A stretch of DNA of 64,000 nucleotides from contig NZ_AP018560.1 of assembly GCF_003967035.1 (NCBI RefSeq), positions 2,775,501 to 2,839,500 of the forward strand. The letters run 5' to 3'. Source of the DNA: Aerosticca soli. Lineage in GTDB: Bacteria; Pseudomonadota; Gammaproteobacteria; Xanthomonadales; Rhodanobacteraceae. The position numbers and the translations under genes are program-made. The notes below the pieces were generated by a model that did not search any database, was not told the origin of the DNA, and saw nothing but the letters and a program-made list of their open reading frames with translations. Below are positions 1 through 7,872 of this stretch, piece by piece. Numbering within the stretch: the first letter of the stretch is position 1; each line of letters opens with the position of its first letter.

Positions 1-639
1 AACTTCTATCCGCTCGCCCGCGCCGACGGCCGCGCCAGCGTGCGCGTATTCGGCCGCGAGCGCTGGGCGGTCGACGAACTGCGCGGCCTGCTCGGCATCG
101 TCTCGCCGGCCCTGCAGAACGATTTCGCCCTCGACGAGCCGGTCAGCGCCGGCGAGGCGGTGCTCGCCGGGTTCTTCGCCGCCCGCGCGCTCGGTCTGGA
201 CCACCGTGTCACCCCGGCGATGCGCGAGCGGGCCCAGGCCGTGCTGACCGCACTCGGCGTCGAGCACCTGCGCGAGCGGCCGCTGGCCAGCCTGTCCACT
301 GGCGAGGCGCGGCGCGTGCTGATCGCCCGCGCACTGGTGCATGGCCCGCGGGCGCTGCTGCTGGACGAGCCGTGCACCGGCCTCGACCCGGCCGCGCGCC
401 GGCAGTTCCTGGAAAGCCTGCGCGAGCTCGCCCGGGGCGGCACCACGCTGATCCTGATCACCCACCACGTCGAGGAAGTGCTGCCGGAAATCGGCCGGGT
501 GATCCTGCTCGATCAGGGCAAGATCCGCGCCGATGGCGCCAAGGCCGAACTGCTCGCCGATACGCCGCTGTCGGCGCTGTTCGGCGTGCCGATGCGGATC
601 GAGCGCCGCGACCCGTGGTACAGCGCGGCGCTGGCCTGA
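1..639 (+). CDS. ABC transporter ATP-binding protein (5' end outside window)
   Basis: This is the C-terminal 212 residues of an ABC ATPase; the reading frame is open from base 1, so the start and the Walker A motif lie upstream. Visible motifs are the signature LSTGEARRVLIARAL, the Walker B segment ALLLDEPCTGLD, and the H-loop region LILITHHVEEV. The overall look resembles the ModF/YlmA type of stand-alone ABC ATPases, but the substrate cannot be told from this fragment. Its stop lies one base from the stop of the convergent sppA. Confidence 0.85.
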   Translation, partial: NFYPLARADGRASVRVFGRERWAVDELRGLLGIVSPALQNDFALDEPVSAGEAVLAGFFAARALGLDHRVTPAMRERAQAVLTALGVEHLRERPLASLSTGEARRVLIARALVHGPRALLLDEPCTGLDPAARRQFLESLRELARGGTTLILITHHVEEVLPEIGRVILLDQGKIRADGAKAELLADTPLSALFGVPMRIERRDPWYSAALA

Positions 640-640
640 T

Positions 641-2533
641 TCACCACCCGTCGGGCGGCGCGCAGTAGCAGTGGGCGTAGACGTTGGGCCGGCCGGCCGG
701 CGCCCGGCGCAGCAGCTCGAGCGGCGCCAGCCTGCGGCCGGCCAGGCGGGCCAGCGCCGCCGGGCGCGGCAGGCCGAGCGCGGCGAGCGCCTGCTCGAGC
801 GCATCCGGATCGGCATCGCCGAACAGCGCGGACAGTCCGCCGAGCGGACGCTCCACGTAGCGCACGCCGTAGTGATCGCCCATTTTGGCCCGTTCGGCCG
901 CATCCGCGATCGCCTCGCGCAGGCCGCCCAGGCGGTCGACCAGACCGCGCTCCAGCGCCTGCCGGCCGGTCCAGACCCGGCCCTGCGCCACCGCGTCGAT
1001 GCTGGCGTAGTCCTTGCCGCGCGCCTTGGCCACGCGACCGACGAAATCCCGATAGCCCTTGTCGATCACGGCCTGGATCAGGGCGGCGACGCGCGGGTCG
1101 AGCGGCCGGGTGATGTCGAAGGCGCCGGCCAGCGGCCCGGTGGCCACGCCGTCGCTCTTCACGCCGACCTTGTCCAGCGTGCCGGGGATCGTGTAGTAGA
1201 GCCCGAAGATGCCGATCGAGCCGGTGATCGTGTTCGGTTCGGCATAGATGCGCTCGGCGTTCATGCCGATCCAGTAGCCGCCGCTCGCCGCCACGTCGCC
1301 CATCGACACCACCACCGGTATGCCGGCCGCGCGGGTGAGCTCCACTTCGCGCCGGATCTGCTCGGCCGCGTAGACCTCGCCGCCGGGCGAATCGATCCTG
1401 AGCACCAGTGCGCGGGTACGCCGGTCGAGCCGGGCGGCGCGGATCAGCGCGGCGGTGGAATCGCCGCCGATCTCGCCCTGCGGTTGCTGGCCCGGGCTGA
1501 TCTCGCCCTCGGCCACCACCACCGCCACCCCGGGCCGCAGCGCATCGGCATGGCCGAGCCCGGCGAGGTAGCGACCGAAGGCGATCTGCCGGAAACCCTC
1601 GCCGCGCTTGCCGGGCGGGACACCCTGCCCGCGCATCCACGCCTCGAGCTCGGCGCGGGTGGCGGTGGCGTCGGCCAGGTGCTCGGCGACCGCCAGCCGG
1701 GCGAGATCGCCCTGCGCCGCGCCGATGCGCTCGGGCAGGCCGTCGATCAGTGCCCGCAGGTTCGCGGGCGTCATGCCGCGCCGGGCGGCCACCTCGACCA
1801 GGTATTCGTCCCACAACCCGCCCATCCAGTAACGGTCGGCTTCCTTGGCCTCCGGCGAGGCGTGGTCCTGCACGAAGGGTTCGGCGGCGCTCTTGTACTG
1901 GCCGACGCGGAACAGGTGCACGTCCACCCCCAGCCGGTCCAGGAGGTTCTTGTAGAACAGCCGATAGTTGGCCAGGCCGGTGAGCATCACCCCGCCCTGC
2001 GGATCGAGCAGGATGCGGTCGGCATGCGCCGCCAGGTAATACGGCCCCTGTTCCAGATTGACGCCCCAGGCGATCACCGGCTTGCCGCGGGCGCGGAAGC
2101 GATCCAGCGCCGCGCCCACCTCGCGCAGGGCGGCGAAACCGCCGGCATGCAGGTCCTCGGGCATCAAGAGGAGGCGCGTGATGCGCGCATCGCCGGCCGC
2201 GGCGTCGATGGCCGCAACCAGATCGCGCACCTGCACCTGCCGGGGCGCATCGCCGGACAGCCCGGCCAGCGTCCGCTGCAGCGGATCCAGGCTGTACTGC
2301 TCGACCAGCGTGCCCTTGAGCTTCAGCACCAGCACGCTGTTGTCCTGCACGGTGCGGGCCAGGCGGTTGCCGGCGATGCCGCCCAGGACCAGCAAGGCCA
2401 CCAGCGCAAGCAGGCCGAAGAACACCAGGTTGAGGATCACCAAGCGCACCAGGTTGAGACCGCGCCCCAGTCGGCGCAGGAAAGCGCGGAAACCGTGCGG
2501 GCGGCGGGAGGGCAGCGGCGGCGGTGTGCTCAT
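641..2533 (-). CDS. sppA: Signal peptide peptidase SppA, long (67 kDa) type
   Basis: A 630-residue membrane-bound serine protease that degrades signal peptides left in the inner membrane after secretion. One membrane segment spans about residues 28-52. Two tandem peptidase-S49 (ClpP-like fold) domains follow, as in the E. coli enzyme of similar length. The expected Ser/Lys dyad is present: Lys214 in GQYKSAAEPF (E. coli K209) and Ser417 in VAASGGYWI (E. coli S409). The ATG at 2533 has no strong Shine-Dalgarno, but it gives a short basic N-terminus directly before the membrane anchor. It is transcribed away from priA and converges with the ABC ATPase gene. Confidence 0.95.
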   Translation of the reverse strand: MSTPPPLPSRRPHGFRAFLRRLGRGLNLVRLVILNLVFFGLLALVALLVLGGIAGNRLARTVQDNSVLVLKLKGTLVEQYSLDPLQRTLAGLSGDAPRQVQVRDLVAAIDAAAGDARITRLLLMPEDLHAGGFAALREVGAALDRFRARGKPVIAWGVNLEQGPYYLAAHADRILLDPQGGVMLTGLANYRLFYKNLLDRLGVDVHLFRVGQYKSAAEPFVQDHASPEAKEADRYWMGGLWDEYLVEVAARRGMTPANLRALIDGLPERIGAAQGDLARLAVAEHLADATATRAELEAWMRGQGVPPGKRGEGFRQIAFGRYLAGLGHADALRPGVAVVVAEGEISPGQQPQGEIGGDSTAALIRAARLDRRTRALVLRIDSPGGEVYAAEQIRREVELTRAAGIPVVVSMGDVAASGGYWIGMNAERIYAEPNTITGSIGIFGLYYTIPGTLDKVGVKSDGVATGPLAGAFDITRPLDPRVAALIQAVIDKGYRDFVGRVAKARGKDYASIDAVAQGRVWTGRQALERGLVDRLGGLREAIADAAERAKMGDHYGVRYVERPLGGLSALFGDADPDALEQALAALGLPRPAALARLAGRRLAPLELLRRAPAGRPNVYAHCYCAPPDGW

Positions 2534-2804
2534 GGCGGCGCGATCGGCGGCAAAGCGGACAGATTAGCCGCTTTGCTGAGGGAGCAGTCATGCCGACCGA
2601 TAGCGTGGCCTTCCGCCGCAAGAGCTAAAAGCCATCGGCCCGTCGCAGGTGTCGGCGCCGCTTTGGGAAAGGCATCCGCGGGCGCTTGTCAAGCGTTTTG
2701 CACAGTGTCACGGCACTGTTAAGGCGGCCGGGCAGTTGGTGCATGCTTCGTGAAGCGGGCCCATGGATGATTCATAAATAATTGAAATATAAAAACATTT
2801 TTGA

Positions 2805-2823
2805 TTGGTCAAAAAATGACCAA
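2805..2823. repeat. Perfect inverted repeat in AT-rich region
   Basis: TTGGTCA (2805-2811), five A residues, then TGACCAA (2817-2823): a perfect 7-bp inverted repeat with a 5-base centre. It could be an operator for a dimeric regulator or a small cruciform. No T-run typical of a terminator follows on either strand. Confidence 0.6.
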
Positions 2824-2884
2824 GGCGTGACGCATGGCCTGCGGACCGCTATGGCAGCCCTTCGCTCCATGACCGTCCACAGAG

Positions 2885-2907
2885 TTATCCACAGAGATTG
2901 TGGATAA
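2885..2907. promoter_or_regulatory. Two inverted DnaA boxes
   Basis: TTATCCACA at 2885-2893 and its exact reverse complement TGTGGATAA at 2899-2907 are two perfect consensus DnaA boxes facing each other with a 5-base gap. They lie about 115 bases before the priA start and about 65 bases from the AT-rich stretch. They could mediate DnaA control of priA or sppA, or titrate DnaA. Only two boxes were seen, so this is not evidence for a chromosomal origin by itself. Confidence 0.7.
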
Positions 2908-3020
2908 ACGCAAATTAACTGCCAGGTGAACCACTTGGGCGTGCCAGCTGCGGGGCGGCCTCAACCCCGCATGCGGCGCCGGCCGCTATGCTTGTGCGCC
3001 TGCACCCCTCGCGAAGCTGC

Positions 3021-5189
3021 ATGCCGCCCCTCGTCCGCGTCGCCCTGCCCGTGCCGGTGACCCGGCTGTTCGATTACCGTCCCGCGGATCGTCTGCCCGC
3101 GCCGGGCTGCCGGGTGCTGGTGCCGTTCGGGCGACGACGACTGGTCGGCGTGGTCGTCGGCATCATTGCGGAGGCGCAGGTCGCCCCGGAGCGGCTCAAA
3201 TCCTTGCTCGCGGTGCTGGACGAAACGCCGCTGCTCGACGCCGAGCTGATGGGCAGCCTGGCCTGGGCGGCCGACTATTGGCTCGGCGCGCCCGGCGAGG
3301 TCTATGCCCAGGCCCTGCCGCTCGCCCTGCGCGAGCCGCGTCCCTGTCCCGACCCGCATCCGGAGGCCTGGACGCTGACCGCCGCCGGCCACGCGGCCCT
3401 GGCCGCGGGCCGCAGGCGCGGCACCAGCCTGGCCCTGCTCGCCGCGCTCGCCGGGGGGGCCTGCCGGGCCGGGGAGCTCGATGCCGCCGTGCCGGGCTGG
3501 CGCGCGGCGGCCCGCCGCCTGGCCGGCGCCGGGCTCATCGAGCGCGCCACGGCCGCACCCGCGGCCGCGCCGGCGCCCTTGCCAGCCCCGGTGCTCGGCA
3601 CGGAACAACAGGCCGCGGTGGACGCGGTGGCGGCCAGCTTCGGGCGTTTCCAGCCGTTCCTGCTCGACGGCGTCACCGGCAGCGGCAAGACCGAGGTGTA
3701 TCTCGCGCTGATCGCCCGCGCACTCGCCGCCGGCCGGCAGAGCCTGGTGCTGGTGCCCGAGATCGGGCTCGCCCCGCAGACCGCGCGGCGCCTGCGCGAA
3801 CGCCTGGGCGTGCCGGTGGAGGTGCTGCATTCGGGGCTGGCCGAGGGCGAACGCGCGCGCGCCTGGCTGCGCGCCCGGTGCGGCGAGGCGAAGGTGATCC
3901 TGGGCACCCGCTCGGCGGTGTTCACCCCGCTGCCGGATGCCGGGCTGATCGTGGTCGACGAGGAGCACGACGCCGCCTACAAGCAGCAGGAAGGTTTTCG
4001 CTATCACGCCCGCGATCTCGCCCTGGTGCGCGCCCGTGCGCTCGGCGTGCCGGTGCTGCTGGGCTCGGCCACGCCGGCGCTGGAAACCCTGGCCAATGTC
4101 GAAGCCGGCCGCTATCGGGCCCTGCACCTGCGCGCGCGGCCACGGGCCGCGCAGGCGCCGACGGTGCGTATCGTCGACCTGCGCGCGCAGACCCTGGAGC
4201 ATGGGCTGACCCCGGCACTGCTCGCAGCCGTCGGCACGACCGTGGCGCGCGGCGAACAGGCGCTGGTTTTCAAGAACCGCCGCGGCTACGCGCCGGTGCT
4301 GCTGTGTCATGCCTGCGGCTGGCATGCGGATTGCCCGCGCTGCGAGCGGCCGCTGACGCTGTACGCGACGCGCCGCCTGCTGCAGTGCCACCACTGCGGC
4401 CACCAGGCGCCGGTGCCGTCGCTCTGCCCGCACTGCGGCGCGGCGGCGCTCAAGCCGCAGGGCCAGGGCACCGAGCGGCTGGAGGAGGCGCTGGCGCGGC
4501 ACTTTCCAGCCGTGCCGGTGATCCGCGTCGACCGCGAGACCACCCGCCGGCGCAACGCCTTCGAGGACCTGCTCGGCACGCTGGCGGAAGACCGTCCAGC
4601 GATCCTGGTCGGCACGCAGATGCTGGCCAAGGGGCACGATCTGCCCAACCTCACCCTGGTCGCCATCGTCGGCGTCGACGAGGGTCTGTACAGCGTGGAC
4701 TTCCGCGCCGGCGAACGGCTGGCGCAGCTCATCGTGCAGGTCGCCGGCCGCGCCGGCCGCGCCGCCAAGCCCGGGCAGGTGCTCCTGCAGACCCATCACC
4801 CCGACCATCCGCTGCTGCGCGAACTGCTCGCCCACGGTTATGCCGCCGCCTCGCGCAGTCTGCTCGCCGAACGTCGCGCCGCGGCGCTGCCGCCCTATGC
4901 GCATCAGGTGTTGCTGCGTGCCGAGGCGCCGCAGGCGCAGGCGGTGGAGGCCTTTCTCGCCGCCGCCCGCGCCGCCTTGTCACCCCCACCCGGACTGCGC
5001 GTGGCCGGCCCGATGCCGGCGCCGATGCCCCGTCGCGCCGGCCGTGCGCGCGGCCAGCTGCTGCTGGAGGCCGACCGCCGCGCCGAACTGCACGCCGCGC
5101 TCAGGCCCTGGGCCGAGGGCCTCGGTGCGCTGCCGGCTGCGCACCGGGTACGCTGGTCGCTGGACGTCGACCCGATCGATCTCTATTAG
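3021..5189 (+). CDS. priA: Primosomal protein N' (replication restart helicase PriA)
   Basis: A 722-residue superfamily-2 DNA helicase that recognises stalled forks and loads the primosome. The N-terminal fork-binding domain begins VRVALPVPVTRLFDYRP, which is typical of PriA. Walker A is DGVTGSGKTEV near residue 220 and the DEAH-type box is VVDEEHDAAYK near 312. The zinc-binding cysteines (CHACGW, CPRC, CHHC, CPHC) lie at about 428-470. I chose the ATG at 3021 rather than 2988 because the family N-terminus starts there. The upstream DnaA-box pair suggests a possible replication-linked control. Confidence 0.96.
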   Translation: MPPLVRVALPVPVTRLFDYRPADRLPAPGCRVLVPFGRRRLVGVVVGIIAEAQVAPERLKSLLAVLDETPLLDAELMGSLAWAADYWLGAPGEVYAQALPLALREPRPCPDPHPEAWTLTAAGHAALAAGRRRGTSLALLAALAGGACRAGELDAAVPGWRAAARRLAGAGLIERATAAPAAAPAPLPAPVLGTEQQAAVDAVAASFGRFQPFLLDGVTGSGKTEVYLALIARALAAGRQSLVLVPEIGLAPQTARRLRERLGVPVEVLHSGLAEGERARAWLRARCGEAKVILGTRSAVFTPLPDAGLIVVDEEHDAAYKQQEGFRYHARDLALVRARALGVPVLLGSATPALETLANVEAGRYRALHLRARPRAAQAPTVRIVDLRAQTLEHGLTPALLAAVGTTVARGEQALVFKNRRGYAPVLLCHACGWHADCPRCERPLTLYATRRLLQCHHCGHQAPVPSLCPHCGAAALKPQGQGTERLEEALARHFPAVPVIRVDRETTRRRNAFEDLLGTLAEDRPAILVGTQMLAKGHDLPNLTLVAIVGVDEGLYSVDFRAGERLAQLIVQVAGRAGRAAKPGQVLLQTHHPDHPLLRELLAHGYAAASRSLLAERRAAALPPYAHQVLLRAEAPQAQAVEAFLAAARAALSPPPGLRVAGPMPAPMPRRAGRARGQLLLEADRRAELHAALRPWAEGLGALPAAHRVRWSLDVDPIDLY

Positions 5190-5237
5190 CGAAACCCCTT
5201 GGCGTGGATGGCCGGGCATCGCGGGCGCGGCGGCGAC

Positions 5238-6692
5238 CTACCGCGCCCCGGCGGCCGCGCCATCGGCCACCGCCCGCCCGTAATCCGGGCCGGCCTGCCA
5301 GCCGCCACCCAAGGCGCGCACCAGCCGTACGCTGGCGCTCAGCCGACGGGTATCGAGGTCGAGCGCGCTGCGCTTGGCATCGAGCGCAGCGGTCTGCGCC
5401 TGCACCACGTCGAGGTAGCCCACCGCACCGGCGCGATAGCGGTCCATCGCCAGGTCCAGCGCGTGCTGCGCGGCCTCGGCGGCGGCATGCTGCTGCGCGC
5501 TCGCGCTGCCCAGACGATCGAGCAGGCTGAGCTCGTCCTCCACCTGCGCGAAGGCCGCCAGCACCACGCCGCGGTAGCGCGCGGCGGCTTCGTCGGTGGC
5601 GGCCTTGGCCGCCGCCACCTCCGCCTTGCGCCGGCCACCGTCGAAGAGATCGAACACCAGCCCGGGGCCGATCGCCCAGAATCGGTTGGGCGCGGAAACG
5701 AGATCGCCCCAGCGGTCGCTCTGCCAGCCGCCGACCGCGCTCAGGCTCAGCGATGGAAAGTAAGCGGCACGGGCCACGCCGATGCGGGCATTGGCCGCGG
5801 CCACCCGGCGTTCGGCGGCGGCGATGTCCGGACGCCGCTCGAGCAGGGTGGAAGGCACCGCGGGTGGAATGGCCGGTGGTGCCGGGGCGCGGGTGGCCGC
5901 AGCGAGACTGAAACGCGAGGGCGACTGGCCGACCAGCACCGCGATGGCGTGTTGCATCAGCGCACGCTGCGCCTCAACCTGCGCCAGCTGCGAACGCACG
6001 GCATCGAGCTGGGTCTGCGCGCGGGCCACGTCCAGCCCCGAGGCGATGCCGCCCTGGTGGCGCGAACGGGTGAGCTCCAGCGCCTTGGCATAGGCGTCGG
6101 TGCTCTGCCGCAGGAGGTCCAGTTGCTGATCGAGGCCGCGCAGTTGCAGGTAGTCGTCGGCCAGCGTCGCCTGCAGGCTGAGCCGCACCGCGGCCAGGTC
6201 GGCGGCACTGGCCAGTTCCTCGTCACGACCGGCCTCGACCGCCGCGCGCACGCGCCCCCAGACGTCGATCTCGTAGTCGAGCTGTGCATCCACCGTATAG
6301 GCATCGTAGTAGGACGGCGAGGTGGCGCCGCGCAACGGCTTGGTGTCCGACTGGCGGTTGCGCTCGGCGTCGGCGCCGAGCGAGATCTGCGGGAACAGCC
6401 CGGCCCGTGCCTGCGCGGTATAGGCCGCGGCCTGCCGGTAATGGGCATAGGCGGCGGCAAGATCGGTATTGCCGCGCAGGAGTTCCTGCTGCAGGCGATC
6501 GAGCTCGGGCTCGGCGTAGATCCGCCACCAGCCCTCGCGCGGCAGCTGGTCGGCCGGCTGCGCCGGCTGCCAGGGCCCCTGATAAGCCGCCGCCACCGGC
6601 ACCGCGGGCGGCTGGTACGGCGGCGCCAGCGCGCAGCCGGCCAGGGCGAGCGCAAACAGCCCGGCCAGGACGGTGCGTTCAGGTCGGCGCAT
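5238..6692 (-). CDS. RND efflux outer-membrane channel (NodT/OprM-type lipoprotein)
   Basis: A 484-residue outer-membrane factor that forms the trimeric exit duct of a tripartite efflux pump. The N-terminus is a lipoprotein signal ending LALAGCALAPPY, so the mature protein should be acylated on that cysteine. The rest has the two OEP repeats of long coiled coils. The ATG at 6692 is preferred over 6764 because it gives the lipoprotein signal and a short 14-base overlap with the adaptor gene. It is the last gene of the regulator-kinase-pump-adaptor-channel block. Confidence 0.93.
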   Translation of the reverse strand: MRRPERTVLAGLFALALAGCALAPPYQPPAVPVAAAYQGPWQPAQPADQLPREGWWRIYAEPELDRLQQELLRGNTDLAAAYAHYRQAAAYTAQARAGLFPQISLGADAERNRQSDTKPLRGATSPSYYDAYTVDAQLDYEIDVWGRVRAAVEAGRDEELASAADLAAVRLSLQATLADDYLQLRGLDQQLDLLRQSTDAYAKALELTRSRHQGGIASGLDVARAQTQLDAVRSQLAQVEAQRALMQHAIAVLVGQSPSRFSLAAATRAPAPPAIPPAVPSTLLERRPDIAAAERRVAAANARIGVARAAYFPSLSLSAVGGWQSDRWGDLVSAPNRFWAIGPGLVFDLFDGGRRKAEVAAAKAATDEAAARYRGVVLAAFAQVEDELSLLDRLGSASAQQHAAAEAAQHALDLAMDRYRAGAVGYLDVVQAQTAALDAKRSALDLDTRRLSASVRLVRALGGGWQAGPDYGRAVADGAAAGAR

Positions 6693-7872
6693 GGCGGCGA
6701 TCCTCCGCAGCGGCGGCGGCCGGCTTGCCGGCCAGCTGCACCGCCGTGCCGTCGACCAGGCCATCGGGCGGACTGTCGATCACCCGGTCGGACGGATCCA
6801 GCCCGCTGCCGATCTCCACCGCCTTGCCGAGGTCGCGCAGGATGCTCACCCGTTTGAAGCGAACCTTGCCGCCCGCATCCACCGTGGCCACGCGCAGCCC
6901 CTGCTGGTCGAACACCAGCGCACTGGCCGGGATGCGCAGCGCCGCCGCGGCGGGAAGCTCGAAGGCGACGTTGGCAAAGCCACCGGGCAGCAGGCGGCCT
7001 TCCGGGTTCGGCACCAGCAGCTGTACCTGCATGCTGCCCGAATCCGGTCGCACTGCCTGTGCCACCGCCTCGACGCGGGCGGGGAAATCCTGCCCCGGAT
7101 ACTCGGGCACGCTGAGCTTGGCAGCGATGCCGGGCCGGACCTGCGGCGCGTAGCTTTGCGGCACCTGCACGTAGACCCGCAGCTGGCGGGTGTCGGAGAC
7201 GGCGAACAACTCCTGGCCGCCGACCGCGCCGGCGTCGATCAGCGCGCCGACGTCGGTGTTGCGCGCGGTGACGATGCCGTCGAACGGCGCGACGATGCGG
7301 GCGAAACGCTTCATCGCCTGCATGCGTTCGAGGTTGGCCTGCGCGGCCCGGACCTGCGCCTGGCGGGCGGCGTAGTCGCTGGTCTTCTCGTCCACTTCCT
7401 GGCGTGACACCGAATCGGAAGCCAGCATCGACTGCCAGCGCTGTGCACTGATCTTGGCCAGCGCGGCGTTGGCCTGGGCATTGGCAAGATCGGCGCGGGC
7501 CTGCAGCAGCTGCTGGTCGAGATCGGGGGTGTCGATCTCGGCGATCAGCTCGCCGGCCTTGACCGGCGCGCCGATGTCGCGCCGCCAGCTCTTGAGATAG
7601 CCGCTGACCCGGGCATAGAGCGGCGCCTGCGCATAGGCCTCCAGGCGTCCGGGCAGGGTGAGCTCGGCACTCGGCTGCCCGTGCTCGGGCTGCACGGCGC
7701 TGACCGTCGGCACCGCCTGCGCATCGGTCCACTGGCGCAACTGGCGCGACTGCATGAAGCGCAGGGCAAGGCCCGCCGCCGCCACCAGCAGGGCGGCGAC
7801 GAGGGCGATGCGCAGGCCAAGCCGCACGCGTCGGCGGCTGTGTTCGGAAGGCGTGGGCAGCTCAGTGGACAT
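6679..7872 (-). CDS. RND efflux periplasmic adaptor (HlyD/AcrA family)
   Basis: A 397-residue membrane fusion protein. It has a single N-terminal membrane segment (about residues 19-38, GLRIALVAALLVAAAGLAL), then the lipoyl/hairpin domains with AYAQAPLYARVSGYL and FDGIVTARNTDVGALI, typical of the MdtA/CzcB-like adaptors. There is no lipobox, so it is anchored by the transmembrane helix. Its start overlaps the end of the pump gene by 11 bases and its end overlaps the channel gene by 14 bases, which indicates translational coupling. Substrate is unknown. Confidence 0.93.
   Translation of the reverse strand: MSTELPTPSEHSRRRVRLGLRIALVAALLVAAAGLALRFMQSRQLRQWTDAQAVPTVSAVQPEHGQPSAELTLPGRLEAYAQAPLYARVSGYLKSWRRDIGAPVKAGELIAEIDTPDLDQQLLQARADLANAQANAALAKISAQRWQSMLASDSVSRQEVDEKTSDYAARQAQVRAAQANLERMQAMKRFARIVAPFDGIVTARNTDVGALIDAGAVGGQELFAVSDTRQLRVYVQVPQSYAPQVRPGIAAKLSVPEYPGQDFPARVEAVAQAVRPDSGSMQVQLLVPNPEGRLLPGGFANVAFELPAAAALRIPASALVFDQQGLRVATVDAGGKVRFKRVSILRDLGKAVEIGSGLDPSDRVIDSPPDGLVDGTAVQLAGKPAAAAAEDRRHAPT

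Larger units (their letters stand above)
2534..3020. other. Divergent intergenic region sppA/priA with AT-rich core
   Basis: About 490 bases without a convincing gene. The left part is ordinary GC-rich DNA with short hairpins, such as GCTTC-GT-GAAGC near 2745. Bases about 2769-2820 are strikingly AT-rich for this genome. They are followed by a short inverted repeat and a pair of DnaA-box sequences (listed separately). Promoters for both divergent genes should lie here, but I could not assign -35/-10 pairs with confidence. Confidence 0.6.

Noticed and set aside
2534-3020. Chromosomal replication origin
   Set aside because: Only two DnaA boxes are present and neither dnaA, dnaN nor rpmH flanks the region. 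It is kept as a candidate DnaA-responsive site and not called oriC.
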